DNA from: Lachnospiraceae bacterium UBA7110
GTDB lineage: Bacteria > Bacillota > Clostridia > Lachnospirales > Lachnospiraceae
Direction: 5' to 3'
Assembly: GCA_002492295.1 (NCBI GenBank)
Contig: DKYC01000127.1
Coordinates: 1 to 10,528, forward strand
Length of the DNA: 10,528 nt
A model generated the notes under the pieces. It saw only the letters and a list, made by a program, of their open reading frames with translations, did no database searches and was not told the DNA's origin. Positions 1 to 6,336 of this stretch are shown here, piece by piece. The stretch's first letter is position 1; the number at the start of each line of letters is the position of its first letter. The translations under genes and the position numbers were made by a program.

Positions 1-23
1 GCCGCCGGGCTTGCGTTTTTTTA
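1..23 (+). terminator. possible right arm of a terminator of the upstream gene
   Basis: The window opens with a GC-rich segment (GCCGCCGGGC) that leads, after TTGCG, into a run of seven T. This is what the descending arm of an intrinsic terminator would look like, but the matching left arm would lie outside the window, so the call cannot be confirmed. I see no convincing promoter for radA in bases 24-64, so radA may be transcribed from further upstream. Confidence 0.25.
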
Positions 24-64
24 TGCACACGGGAACCCATAGGAAATAAGAATGGAGAATTGAT

Positions 65-1438
65 ATGGCTAAAAAAATAACAACTGTTTTCTTCTGCCAG
101 GAGTGTGGCCATGAGTCAACGAAGTGGATGGGACAGTGTCCGGCGTGTAAAAAGTGGAATACGCTTGTTGAAGAAAAGGTAAGTGTCACGGGAAGCGGTA
201 TCGGCGGCGCTTCTAAAACCGCATCCGTGATGGAAACGCCAAAACCTGTTGGGATTGGTACGATTTCGTTAGATGATGGGGAGCGGATGACAACGGGAAT
301 AGCGGAGCTTGACAGAGTGCTTGGGGGCGGCATTATGCAGGGTTCCCTGATTTTGGTGGGCGGCGACCCCGGCATCGGGAAATCAACACTTTTGCTCCAA
401 ACATGCAGGCAGCTTTCGCTTATGGGAAGAAAAGTGCTTTATATTTCGGGAGAGGAGTCGCTAAAGCAGATTAAGCTTCGCGCAATGCGTATCGGTGATT
501 TTCAGGATAATATGCTTTTGCTGTGTGAAACAAATTTAAGTCTTGTGGAGGAGGCAATCAGACGTACGAATCCGCAGGTTGTAGTGATTGATTCGATTCA
601 GACGATGTATCAGGAGGAGGTATCGTCTGCTCCGGGCAGCGTCTCGCAGGTTAGGGAAGCCACCAACGTATTTTTGCAGCTTGCAAAGAGGCTTGGTATT
701 TCAATTTTTATTGTGGGGCATGTGACGAAGGAGGGTACTGTGGCAGGACCGCGAGTTTTAGAGCATATGGTGGATACCGTGCTTTATTTCGAGGGCGACA
801 GGTATGCGTCGTACAGAATCTTGCGCGGTGTGAAAAACCGGTTTGGCTCCACGAATGAGATTGGCGTTTTTGAGATGCGCAAGGAAGGTCTGGCAGAGGT
901 CAAAAACCCGTCCGAATATATGCTGAGCGGGAAGCCTGTGGGGGCAAGCGGCTCCGTGGTCGTGTGTTCCATAGAAGGGACCCGTCCGATTTTAATTGAA
1001 ATTCAGGCGCTTGTGTGTCGCACAAATTTCGGGATACCGCGCAGGCAGACGACAGGCACGGACTTTAACAGGGTTAATCTGCTGATGGCTGTACTGGAAA
1101 AGCGGCTTGGATTGCAGATTGGTGACTGCGATGCATATGTAAACATTGCGGGAGGCATGAAGATCAATGAGCCCGCGATTGATCTGGGAATTATTATGGC
1201 GATTGTTTCAAGCTTCCGAAACAGGGCTGTTGACGAGAAAACGCTTGTATTTGGGGAAGTGGGGTTAAGCGGGGAGGTGCGTGCCGTCACGATGGCGGGG
1301 CAGCGCGTCCAGGAGGCGAAAAAGTTAGGGTATGATGCCGTAATCATGCCGCGCGTAAACCTTGAGGGAATGGAACCGGTAAAAGGGATTAAGGTAATTG
1401 GCGTGGGAGGTATCGGTGAAGCGATTGATTTGATATAG
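65..1438 (+). CDS. radA: DNA repair protein RadA (Sms), RecA-like ATPase
   Basis: Complete 457-residue RadA, the usual length. In other bacteria RadA is a cytoplasmic RecA-like ATPase that promotes branch migration of recombination intermediates. Visible in order: an N-terminal zinc finger with C11-x2-C14 and C25-x2-C28; Walker A GGDPGIGKST at about 99-108; Walker B VVVID at 172-176; the RadA-specific KNRFG motif at 257-261; and a C-terminal Lon-like domain from about residue 280. All hallmark residues are present, so the protein should be functional. The start is supported by GGAG at 54-57, seven bases before the ATG. In many Firmicutes radA follows clpC; whether that holds here lies outside the window. 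The aminopeptidase gene follows within 30 bp and probably shares the transcript. Confidence 0.97.
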   Translation: MAKKITTVFFCQECGHESTKWMGQCPACKKWNTLVEEKVSVTGSGIGGASKTASVMETPKPVGIGTISLDDGERMTTGIAELDRVLGGGIMQGSLILVGGDPGIGKSTLLLQTCRQLSLMGRKVLYISGEESLKQIKLRAMRIGDFQDNMLLLCETNLSLVEEAIRRTNPQVVVIDSIQTMYQEEVSSAPGSVSQVREATNVFLQLAKRLGISIFIVGHVTKEGTVAGPRVLEHMVDTVLYFEGDRYASYRILRGVKNRFGSTNEIGVFEMRKEGLAEVKNPSEYMLSGKPVGASGSVVVCSIEGTRPILIEIQALVCRTNFGIPRRQTTGTDFNRVNLLMAVLEKRLGLQIGDCDAYVNIAGGMKINEPAIDLGIIMAIVSSFRNRAVDEKTLVFGEVGLSGEVRAVTMAGQRVQEAKKLGYDAVIMPRVNLEGMEPVKGIKVIGVGGIGEAIDLI

Positions 1439-1466
1439 AATATTTGATAAACGGAGGATAATGGAA

Positions 1467-2771
1467 ATGGGAATTATTGAGGAGCTGATGTGTTTTCTTG
1501 ACAGCGGGCTTACCTGCTATCATGCAGTGCGCGAGGTGGAAAAAAAGCTATCGGAAGCAGGATTTACGCGGCTTAGTGAGAAACAAACATGGGAACTGGA
1601 AGGCGGGCACGGGTATTATGTGGTACGAAACGATTCGTCCATAGCGGCGTTTCGCGTGCCAAAGTGCAATGTCAACGAAATCAAAGGCTTTCATATTTTT
1701 GCGGCGCACTCGGACTCGCCGGCATTTAAGCTTAAGGAGCGTCCGGAAATGGCAAAGGAAGGCATGTATGTAAGCCTCAATACGGAGAAATACGGCGGCA
1801 TGATATTGTCCACATGGCTTGACAGACCGCTTACGATTGCGGGCAGGGCATGTGTGGAGGAGAACGGCAGAATTGTGTCTTATCCGGTGCAGCTAAAGGA
1901 CAACACCTGCCTGATTCCAAGTCTTGCAATCCATCTAAACCGTGAAATGAATAATGGCATTGCGCTTAATCCGCAGACGGACATGCTGCCGCTTCTTATG
2001 ATGTGTTTTGAACCTGACCCGAAGGAAGAGGTAATCAAAACCATGCTTGTCAAGGCGCTGAACAGTCAGTACCAAAAGCAGTTTACAGAGGAAGATATCC
2101 TTGCGTCAGACCTTTTTGCGGAAAACAGCCAAAAGGCAACCCTTGCGGGGGCATATGACGAGTTTATTATGTCCGCGCGGTTTGATGATCTGGCATGCGT
2201 GTTTGCCGGAGCAGAGGGGATGCGTGCGCAGGAACCGCAGCAGTATATCAATGTGCTTGCCGTGTTTGATAACGAAGAGGTGGGAAGTCTTACAAGGCAG
2301 GGAGCCGATTCCACTTTTTTGCGGGATACGCTTGAAGCGATTGGCGACGGGCTTAAGGCGGATTGGGGACTTTACCGGATATGGAAGGCGGACAGTTTCC
2401 TTTTGAGCGCGGATAATGCCCATGCCTGTCATCCCAATCAGGGTGCAAAGTCGGATCCTGTAAACAGACCGTATCTCAATGCAGGAATTGTGCTGAAATA
2501 TCACGGCGGACAAAAATACGCTACGGATGCGTATTCGGCGGCTGTTGTGAAAAAGCTTTGCAAGGCACAGGACATTCCGTATCAGATTTACACAAACCGT
2601 TCCGATATTGCCGGAGGTTCGACGATTGGGAATCTCTCAATGGCACAGGTATCTGTACCTGCAGCGGATATCGGTCTGCCGCAGCTTGCGATGCATTCCT
2701 CGTATGAGACGGGGGGAACGAAGGATGTTGCGTATATGATAGCGCTTGCGAAGGCGTTTTATGCGGCGTAG
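1467..2771 (+). CDS. M18-family zinc aminopeptidase (aspartyl aminopeptidase type)
   Basis: Complete cytoplasmic metallo-aminopeptidase of family M18, 434 residues from this start or 436 from the ATG at 1461. The family removes N-terminal residues, often acidic ones, from peptides using a di-metal centre; the substrate here is not known. Using 436-aa numbering, the expected ligand and catalytic motifs are all present: H83 in AAHSDSP, D242 in RFDDL, E272/E273 in DNEEVGS, D318 in SADNAHACHPN, and H412 in MHSSYE. I prefer the 1467 start because GGAGG (1453-1457) lies nine bases before it but only three before the 1461 ATG. The gene follows radA by 28 bp without a visible promoter, suggesting one transcript, and is followed by a bidirectional terminator. 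Bacterial members are often named apeA/apeB; I leave the symbol blank. Confidence 0.93.
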   Translation: MGIIEELMCFLDSGLTCYHAVREVEKKLSEAGFTRLSEKQTWELEGGHGYYVVRNDSSIAAFRVPKCNVNEIKGFHIFAAHSDSPAFKLKERPEMAKEGMYVSLNTEKYGGMILSTWLDRPLTIAGRACVEENGRIVSYPVQLKDNTCLIPSLAIHLNREMNNGIALNPQTDMLPLLMMCFEPDPKEEVIKTMLVKALNSQYQKQFTEEDILASDLFAENSQKATLAGAYDEFIMSARFDDLACVFAGAEGMRAQEPQQYINVLAVFDNEEVGSLTRQGADSTFLRDTLEAIGDGLKADWGLYRIWKADSFLLSADNAHACHPNQGAKSDPVNRPYLNAGIVLKYHGGQKYATDAYSAAVVKKLCKAQDIPYQIYTNRSDIAGGSTIGNLSMAQVSVPAADIGLPQLAMHSSYETGGTKDVAYMIALAKAFYAA

Positions 2772-2818
2772 TTGTATGAGGACGGATGGCAAGGATAAGA
2801 AATAAAGGAAAAGGATGC

Positions 2819-2853
2819 AAAAAAAGTTCCCCAGATTACTGAGGAACTTTTTT
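2819..2853. terminator. shared bidirectional terminator between aminopeptidase and tRNA-Trp
   Basis: The stem GTTCCCCAG (2826-2834) pairs with CTGAGGAAC (2839-2847) around the loop ATTA, with one C/A mismatch. It is preceded by seven A (2819-2825) and followed by six T (2848-2853). Read on the + strand it gives a hairpin plus U-run ending the radA-aminopeptidase transcript; read on the - strand it does the same for the tRNA transcript. Confidence 0.88.
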
Positions 2854-2856
2854 CAG

Positions 2857-2927
2857 CAGGGGCAGAAGGAATCGAACCCTCGTTGACGGTTTTGGAGACC
2901 GCTGTTCTACCGCTGAACTATGCCCCT
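2857..2927 (-). tRNA. tRNA-Trp, anticodon CCA
   Basis: The reverse strand folds into a full cloverleaf of 71 nt including the discriminator base. The acceptor stem is AGGGGCA/TGCCCCT, the D stem GTTC/GAAC, the anticodon stem GCGGT/ACCGT around the loop CTCCAAA, and the T stem GAGGG/CCTTC around TTCGATT. The G-U pairs in the anticodon and T stems are tolerated. The anticodon CCA lies at 2893-2895, and the discriminator is G (base 2857), as is normal for bacterial tRNA-Trp. The 3' CCA is not encoded: the next bases of the transcript are CTG, so CCA must be added enzymatically. The gene ends four bases before the shared terminator. Confidence 0.96.
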
Positions 2928-2974
2928 TTATTCAGTTTATGCTATGTAGATACATTTTCTCACTAACGAAAAAT

Positions 2975-3004
2975 ATTATAACATAGACTGATGCATAATT
3001 GCAA
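2975..3004 (-). promoter_or_regulatory. sigma-A promoter for tRNA-Trp
   Basis: On the - strand, TTGCAA (2999-3004), an 18-bp spacer and a perfect TATAAT (2975-2980) precede the tRNA by about 48 bp. The -10 is exact and the -35 matches four of six consensus bases. It lies downstream of the small CDS, so the tRNA can be transcribed independently; read-through from the small gene is also possible, because no terminator is evident between them. Confidence 0.7.
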
Positions 3005-3034
3005 GCAAAATTGAAAAAAAATTTGAAAAAAGCT

Positions 3035-3256
3035 TTACTTATTTTTGTTTGCAGCTGCTTTGAGCTGGTGCTGGACGATGTACCTTCTGACGGTTTTTTC
3101 TGTATGCGTAAACATGACATACATAATTTCGTCAAGGTTCATTCCTGCCTCAAATGCATCATGCAGTATCCTGTCGAGATCCGAATTGGAAAGTGCGGAT
3201 TCAAGATCAGATGCGGGTTGGTTTAAAGTTGCCCTGTCGTCATTAAAAATGCTCAT
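3035..3256 (-). CDS. small hypothetical protein, 73 aa, possible helix-turn-helix at the C-terminal half
   Basis: I do not recognise this family. The start at 3256 is chosen because GGAG of AAAGGAGC lies eight bases before that ATG, and because the longer reading from 3319 would begin inside the promoter. The protein is soluble and charged, with no signal peptide or membrane segment. Residues 1-25 look flexible; from about 26 it appears helical (SDLDRILHDAFEAG), followed by MNLDEIMYVMFTHTEKTVRRYIVQHQ, which has the spacing and the TVRRYI ending often seen in recognition helices. That suggests DNA binding but is only a reading by eye. Its own near-consensus promoter and good ribosome site argue that it is a real, probably well expressed gene. 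No functional link to the neighbouring tRNA or sugar genes is visible. Confidence 0.75.
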   Translation of the reverse strand: MSIFNDDRATLNQPASDLESALSNSDLDRILHDAFEAGMNLDEIMYVMFTHTEKTVRRYIVQHQLKAAANKNK

Positions 3257-3290
3257 AAAAGTGCTCCTTTCTTTGTAACATCTAAACTTG

Positions 3291-3319
3291 ATTATAGCAA
3301 TAGAAACCGCAGCCGTCAA
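3291..3319 (-). promoter_or_regulatory. near-consensus sigma-A promoter for the 73-aa gene
   Basis: On the - strand, TTGACG (3314-3319), a 17-bp spacer and a perfect TATAAT (3291-3296). Only the last base of the -35 departs from consensus. Transcription would start near 3284, giving a leader of about 28 nt that contains the ribosome site. This is among the strongest-looking promoters in the window. Confidence 0.85.
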
Positions 3320-3367
3320 TAATATGCAAAGAAATAGCCGCGGTTATGTCGCTGGATGAGGGCATAA

Positions 3368-3405
3368 TCCCCCGCAGGAGCAGTAGTTACGCCAAATGCG
3401 GGGGA
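3368..3405 (-). terminator. hairpin downstream of cellobiose phosphorylase, probable terminator
   Basis: TCCCCCGCA (3368-3376) pairs perfectly with TGCGGGGGA (3397-3405) around a 20-nt loop. It starts 19 bases after the stop codon of the phosphorylase gene, the expected place for a terminator. In that direction it is followed only by TTAT rather than a long T-run, so termination may be weak or the hairpin may instead stabilise the 3' end. Confidence 0.55.
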
Positions 3406-3424
3406 ATTTTAAGCACCCTTGGAT

Positions 3425-5860
3425 TTATCCCATCGTCACGACAACGTGATATTCGGTCTTTCCCTTCTCGTAAGGAATTACATGTCCTTCAACCGTGTTT
3501 CCGTCAACGGTCATGGTTTTCACGCCCTTTTCCACGTTGTTAGGGTTTTTCACTTCAATTGTATAAGTCCCTTCCCGGAATTTCCGCGTCAATGTGAAAT
3601 CGCCAAATCCTTTCGGCACGCAAGGATTAACGGAAAGCCCTGTATGCGTGGGGGAAACTCCTAAAATATACTGCGAAATATTGACAAAGGTCCATGCCGC
3701 CGTACCGGTCAGCCAGCTGTTTTTTGCCTCACCGTGGAACTTTGCGTCCCTTCCTGCAATCATCTGTGAATACACATAGGGTTCCGTCCTGTGGATTTCG
3801 CTGATTTCCTCCACATAAGCAGGGCAGGTCTTCCGGTAGATTTCAAAAGCACGGTCTCCTCTGCCAATTACCGTTTCCGCAATCGATACCCATGGGTTAT
3901 TGTGACAGAAGATTCCGGCGTTTTCCTTATACCCGGGCGGATATGAGGAAACTTCGCCAAGTTCTAAGTGGTATTTTGTATAGGCAGGCTGCAGCAGCAT
4001 AATGCCGTAGTCCGTGTCCAGCTTTTCCTTTACGGAGTCAAGCGCTTTTTCGGCAAGCCCTTCTTCCACGCCGACGCCGGCAAGGACACAGAAGCCCTGC
4101 GGTTCAATATAAATCTGCCCTTCCTCGCATTCCTTCGAACCGACTTTGTGGCTGTACGCGTCATAAGCGCGGATAAACCAGCTGCCGTCCCAGCCGTCCT
4201 TTAGGATTGCCTCATTCATTGCAACGACTTCTGCCCGTGCGCGTGCTGCTTCCTCCGGCATATTCATAAGTTCCGCAAGCTGTGCGTATTCTTCCCCGTA
4301 TTTCACAAACATTCCGGCAATAAATACCGATTCCGCAACGGGACCTTCACTTGGTCCAAAGGTTTGGAAGGATTCTCCCGGATGTGCGGAAAAGCAGTTT
4401 AAGTTCAGACAGTCATTCCAGTCGGCACGTCCGATTAACGGCAGGTTATGCGGTCCCTTGTGCGTGATAATATAGTCCAATGAGCGTTTCAGGTGCTCCA
4501 TAAGCGGTGCGGCTGCGGATACATCGTTATCAAAGGGAACCATCTGCGACAGAATGGAAGTATCACCTGTTTCGCGCACATAGGCGCCTGTACCGGCAAT
4601 CAGCCATAGCGGGTCGTCATTGAAGCCGCTTCCGATATCGGAATTGCCTTTCTTTGTGAGCGGCTGGTATTGGTGATATGCGCTGCCGTCCTGAAACTGC
4701 GTGGACGCAATATCAATAATGCGTTCCCTTGCGCGGTCGGGAATCAGGTGCACAAAGCCGAGCAGATCCTGACAGGAATCGCGGAATCCCATGCCGCGTC
4801 CGATGCCTGATTCGTAGTAGGACGCCGAGCGTGACATGTTAAAGGTTACCATGCACTGGTACTGGTTCCAGATGTTTACCATACGGTCAACTTTATCGTT
4901 TTCGGAGCGGATATGGTATTTTGAGAGCAGTGTATCCCAGTACTGCCTTAAATCCGCAAAAGCAGTCTCCACGTCAGTGTCCGTCTGATACTTTGCAAGC
5001 AAGGCTTTTGCGGGCACTTTGTTGATAACGCCTGCGGATTCCCATTTTTCATCTTCGGGGTTTTCCACATATCCAAGAACGAAAACAAACGATTTTGTTT
5101 CACCGGGTTCCAAAGATACGTTAATCTGATGTGCGGCAACCGGTGACCATCCGCTTGCAATAGAGTTTGTGCAGGTGCCGTTTTCCACGGCAAGCGGCAT
5201 ATCTGCGCCGTGGTATGCGCCGATAAACGCATCGCGGCTTGTGTCAAAGCCGTCCGTCTTTGCATTTACCGAATATATGGCATAGTGATTGCGGCGTTCA
5301 CGGTATTCCGTTTTATGGTAAATCGTGGAACCAATGACCTCCACTTCGCCGATGCTTAAGTTGCGCTGGAAATTTTTCATGTCGTCATCGGCATTCCAAA
5401 GGCACCATTCCACATAGGAAAAGAGTGTCAGTTCCTTTGGGGATGCGCAACGGTTGGTCAGCGTTAAGCGGCTGATTTCACAGGAATCATTCATCGGCAC
5501 GAATGTCAGTAAGCCTGCCTCTACACCGTTTTTTGATGCGGTAAAGCGGCTGTAGCCGATACCGTGGCGGCATTCGTAGGCATCCAAATCTGTTTTTGTG
5601 GGCTGCCAGCCTGGATTCCATACGGTGTTTTCGTCCTTTATGTAGAAGTATTTTCCGTTTGTATCTGCCGGGACATCGTTGTAGCGGTATCTTGTCAGGC
5701 GCAGAAGTTTTGCATCCTTATAGAAGCTGTATCCGCCGCAGGTGTTGGAAATCAGGCTGAAAAAGTCACTGCACCCAAGGTAATTAATCCAGGGGAGCGG
5801 TGTTTTTGGTGTTGTTATAACATATTCCTTGTTTTGGTCGTCAAAATATCCGAATTTCAT
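3425..5860 (-). CDS. cbp: cellobiose phosphorylase (GH94)
   Basis: Complete 811-residue GH94 enzyme, the normal length for cellobiose phosphorylase (EC 2.4.1.20). It splits cellobiose with inorganic phosphate into alpha-glucose 1-phosphate and glucose in the cytoplasm, saving one ATP; no signal peptide is present. The whole length resembles the Clostridium thermocellum enzyme as I recall it, including MKFG-FDD--KEYVIT at the start, ECRHG near 96-100, and RNHYA-YSVNAK near 190-201. The catalytic acid is D483 in GRADWNDCLNLN. Probable phosphate-binding residues are H653 in IFCHNN and T718/G719 in SWLTGTAAW, by analogy with characterised GH94 structures. Specificity for cellobiose rather than cellodextrin or laminaribiose is inferred from this resemblance. 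GGAGGA (- strand, 10 bases before the ATG) supports the start. The gene diverges from the LacI-family regulator and has its own promoter containing an operator-like repeat. Confidence 0.95.
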   Translation of the reverse strand: MKFGYFDDQNKEYVITTPKTPLPWINYLGCSDFFSLISNTCGGYSFYKDAKLLRLTRYRYNDVPADTNGKYFYIKDENTVWNPGWQPTKTDLDAYECRHGIGYSRFTASKNGVEAGLLTFVPMNDSCEISRLTLTNRCASPKELTLFSYVEWCLWNADDDMKNFQRNLSIGEVEVIGSTIYHKTEYRERRNHYAIYSVNAKTDGFDTSRDAFIGAYHGADMPLAVENGTCTNSIASGWSPVAAHQINVSLEPGETKSFVFVLGYVENPEDEKWESAGVINKVPAKALLAKYQTDTDVETAFADLRQYWDTLLSKYHIRSENDKVDRMVNIWNQYQCMVTFNMSRSASYYESGIGRGMGFRDSCQDLLGFVHLIPDRARERIIDIASTQFQDGSAYHQYQPLTKKGNSDIGSGFNDDPLWLIAGTGAYVRETGDTSILSQMVPFDNDVSAAAPLMEHLKRSLDYIITHKGPHNLPLIGRADWNDCLNLNCFSAHPGESFQTFGPSEGPVAESVFIAGMFVKYGEEYAQLAELMNMPEEAARARAEVVAMNEAILKDGWDGSWFIRAYDAYSHKVGSKECEEGQIYIEPQGFCVLAGVGVEEGLAEKALDSVKEKLDTDYGIMLLQPAYTKYHLELGEVSSYPPGYKENAGIFCHNNPWVSIAETVIGRGDRAFEIYRKTCPAYVEEISEIHRTEPYVYSQMIAGRDAKFHGEAKNSWLTGTAAWTFVNISQYILGVSPTHTGLSVNPCVPKGFGDFTLTRKFREGTYTIEVKNPNNVEKGVKTMTVDGNTVEGHVIPYEKGKTEYHVVVTMG

Positions 5861-5943
5861 ATTCGCAGAGTCCTCCGTTTTTTAATCAATAAACTTCTTA
5901 ATCAATGGACAAACATCAGGGTGTAAATTTATTGTATGATTGC

Positions 5944-5972
5944 ATTATAGAAAACGATTAAGTAAAAGTCAA
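5944..5972 (-). promoter_or_regulatory. cbp promoter
   Basis: On the - strand, TTGACT (5967-5972), 17 bp and a perfect TATAAT (5944-5949). Transcription would start near 5937, giving a leader of about 77 nt. The spacer between the two boxes is exactly the 17-bp sequence repeated at 6260-6276, so a bound repressor would occlude RNA polymerase directly. Confidence 0.88.
5950..5966. promoter_or_regulatory. operator-like 17-bp repeat, copy 1 (in cbp promoter spacer)
   Basis: The + strand reads GAAAACGATTAAGTAAA, identical to 6260-6276. A central CG flanked by AT-rich arms is typical of LacI-family operators, although the two arms (GAAAAC and GATTAAGT) are not a good palindrome. The regulator encoded at 6337 is the obvious candidate ligand. 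The core also fits a relaxed CcpA cre consensus (GNAANCGNW), so CcpA cannot be excluded from sequence alone. Confidence 0.72.
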
Positions 5973-6088
5973 GTGCCAAAAAACATTTTTCGACAGTGCA
6001 GGGAACGGGACGCAACGGAATAAAATGTTGGTATTTTAAAGAAAATAAGGCACTTCTGTCCATTTGGGATATTGTTTATAATAAGAAA

Positions 6089-6112
6089 ACAAACGTTACG
6101 AAAACGGTTTGT
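6089..6112. promoter_or_regulatory. degenerate third operator-like site with inverted repeat
   Basis: ACAAAC (6089-6094) and GTTTGT (6107-6112) form a 24-bp dyad. It contains TACGAAAACG (6097-6106), which is identical to 6257-6266 at the left end of operator copy 2. It may be an auxiliary site for the same LacI-family protein or a cre-like site; the similarity stops after the central CG. Confidence 0.4.
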
Positions 6113-6142
6113 CCTGAAAATATACACAGTATTGCAAATCAC

Positions 6143-6228
6143 AAAAAAACGTCAAAATAGACAAAATATCCAATAAAAAATATGTAAAAATACCCAAAAT
6201 ATAAAAAACGTACAAAAAATTATTGAAA
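6143..6228. other. phased A-tracts, predicted curved DNA upstream of the regulator promoter
   Basis: Nine runs of three to seven A on the + strand lie at 6143-6149, 6154-6157, 6163-6166, 6175-6180, 6186-6190, 6196-6199, 6203-6208, 6214-6219 and 6226-6228. Their centres average about 10.1 bp apart, close to one helical turn. Such phasing is known to bend DNA and to act as an UP element. The run ends in the -35 box of the regulator promoter. Confidence 0.6.
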
Positions 6229-6251
6229 TTGTGTTGAAAATGGATTATAGT
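6223..6251 (+). promoter_or_regulatory. promoter of the LacI-family gene and probably of the transport operon
   Basis: TTGAAA (6223-6228), a 17-bp spacer and TATAGT (6246-6251). The expected start near 6258 falls at the edge of operator copy 2, so the regulator probably represses itself. No other clear promoter is seen before the binding-protein gene, so this one may drive the whole + strand operon. Confidence 0.72.
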
Positions 6252-6259
6252 GAAAGTAC

Positions 6260-6276
6260 GAAAACGATTAAGTAAA
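6260..6276. promoter_or_regulatory. operator-like 17-bp repeat, copy 2 (at the regulator's transcription start)
   Basis: Identical over 17 bp to 5950-5966 and in the same orientation on the sequence. It begins nine bases after the -10 box, so it covers the expected start site. The 310-bp offset between the copies would allow looping, but this is not shown. Confidence 0.72.
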
Positions 6277-6336
6277 TAAAAATAATCAGGAAAATAACGA
6301 AGGTAGACACTTCTATACAGGCGGGAGAGTGGAAAC

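Larger units (their letters stand above)
5861..6336. promoter_or_regulatory. 476-bp divergent control region between cbp and the LacI-family gene
   Basis: This gap contains no convincing gene. From left to right it holds: the cbp leader with two TTAATCAAT repeats (5882-5890 and 5898-5906); the cbp promoter with an operator-like 17-mer in its spacer; an imperfect inverted repeat (AAGTGCC at 5972-5978, GGCACTT at 6049-6055); a degenerate operator-like site (6089-6112); a run of phased A-tracts (6143-6228); the regulator promoter; the second copy of the 17-mer; and the regulator leader. A TATAAT at 6077-6082 (+) has no -35 at the right distance and is not counted as a promoter. Confidence 0.8.

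Noticed and set aside
3257..3319. Longer version of the 73-aa protein starting at 3319
   Set aside because: Its first codons would lie inside the -35 and -10 boxes of the gene's own promoter, and the internal ATG has the ribosome site.
3305..3343. ACCGC/GCGGT inverted repeat next to the small-gene promoter
   Set aside because: Only five to six pairs over a loop of more than 25 bases; not distinguishable from chance.
5564..5926. 120-codon open frame on + strand within and beyond cbp
   Set aside because: It lies antisense to the well-supported phosphorylase gene, has no ribosome site, and its translation is Cys/Val-rich without recognisable features.
6077..6082. TATAAT on + strand in the divergent region as an additional promoter
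   Set aside because: No -35 box is found at 16-19 bp upstream (the 17-bp position reads TTCTGT), and the TG before it is one base off for an extended -10.
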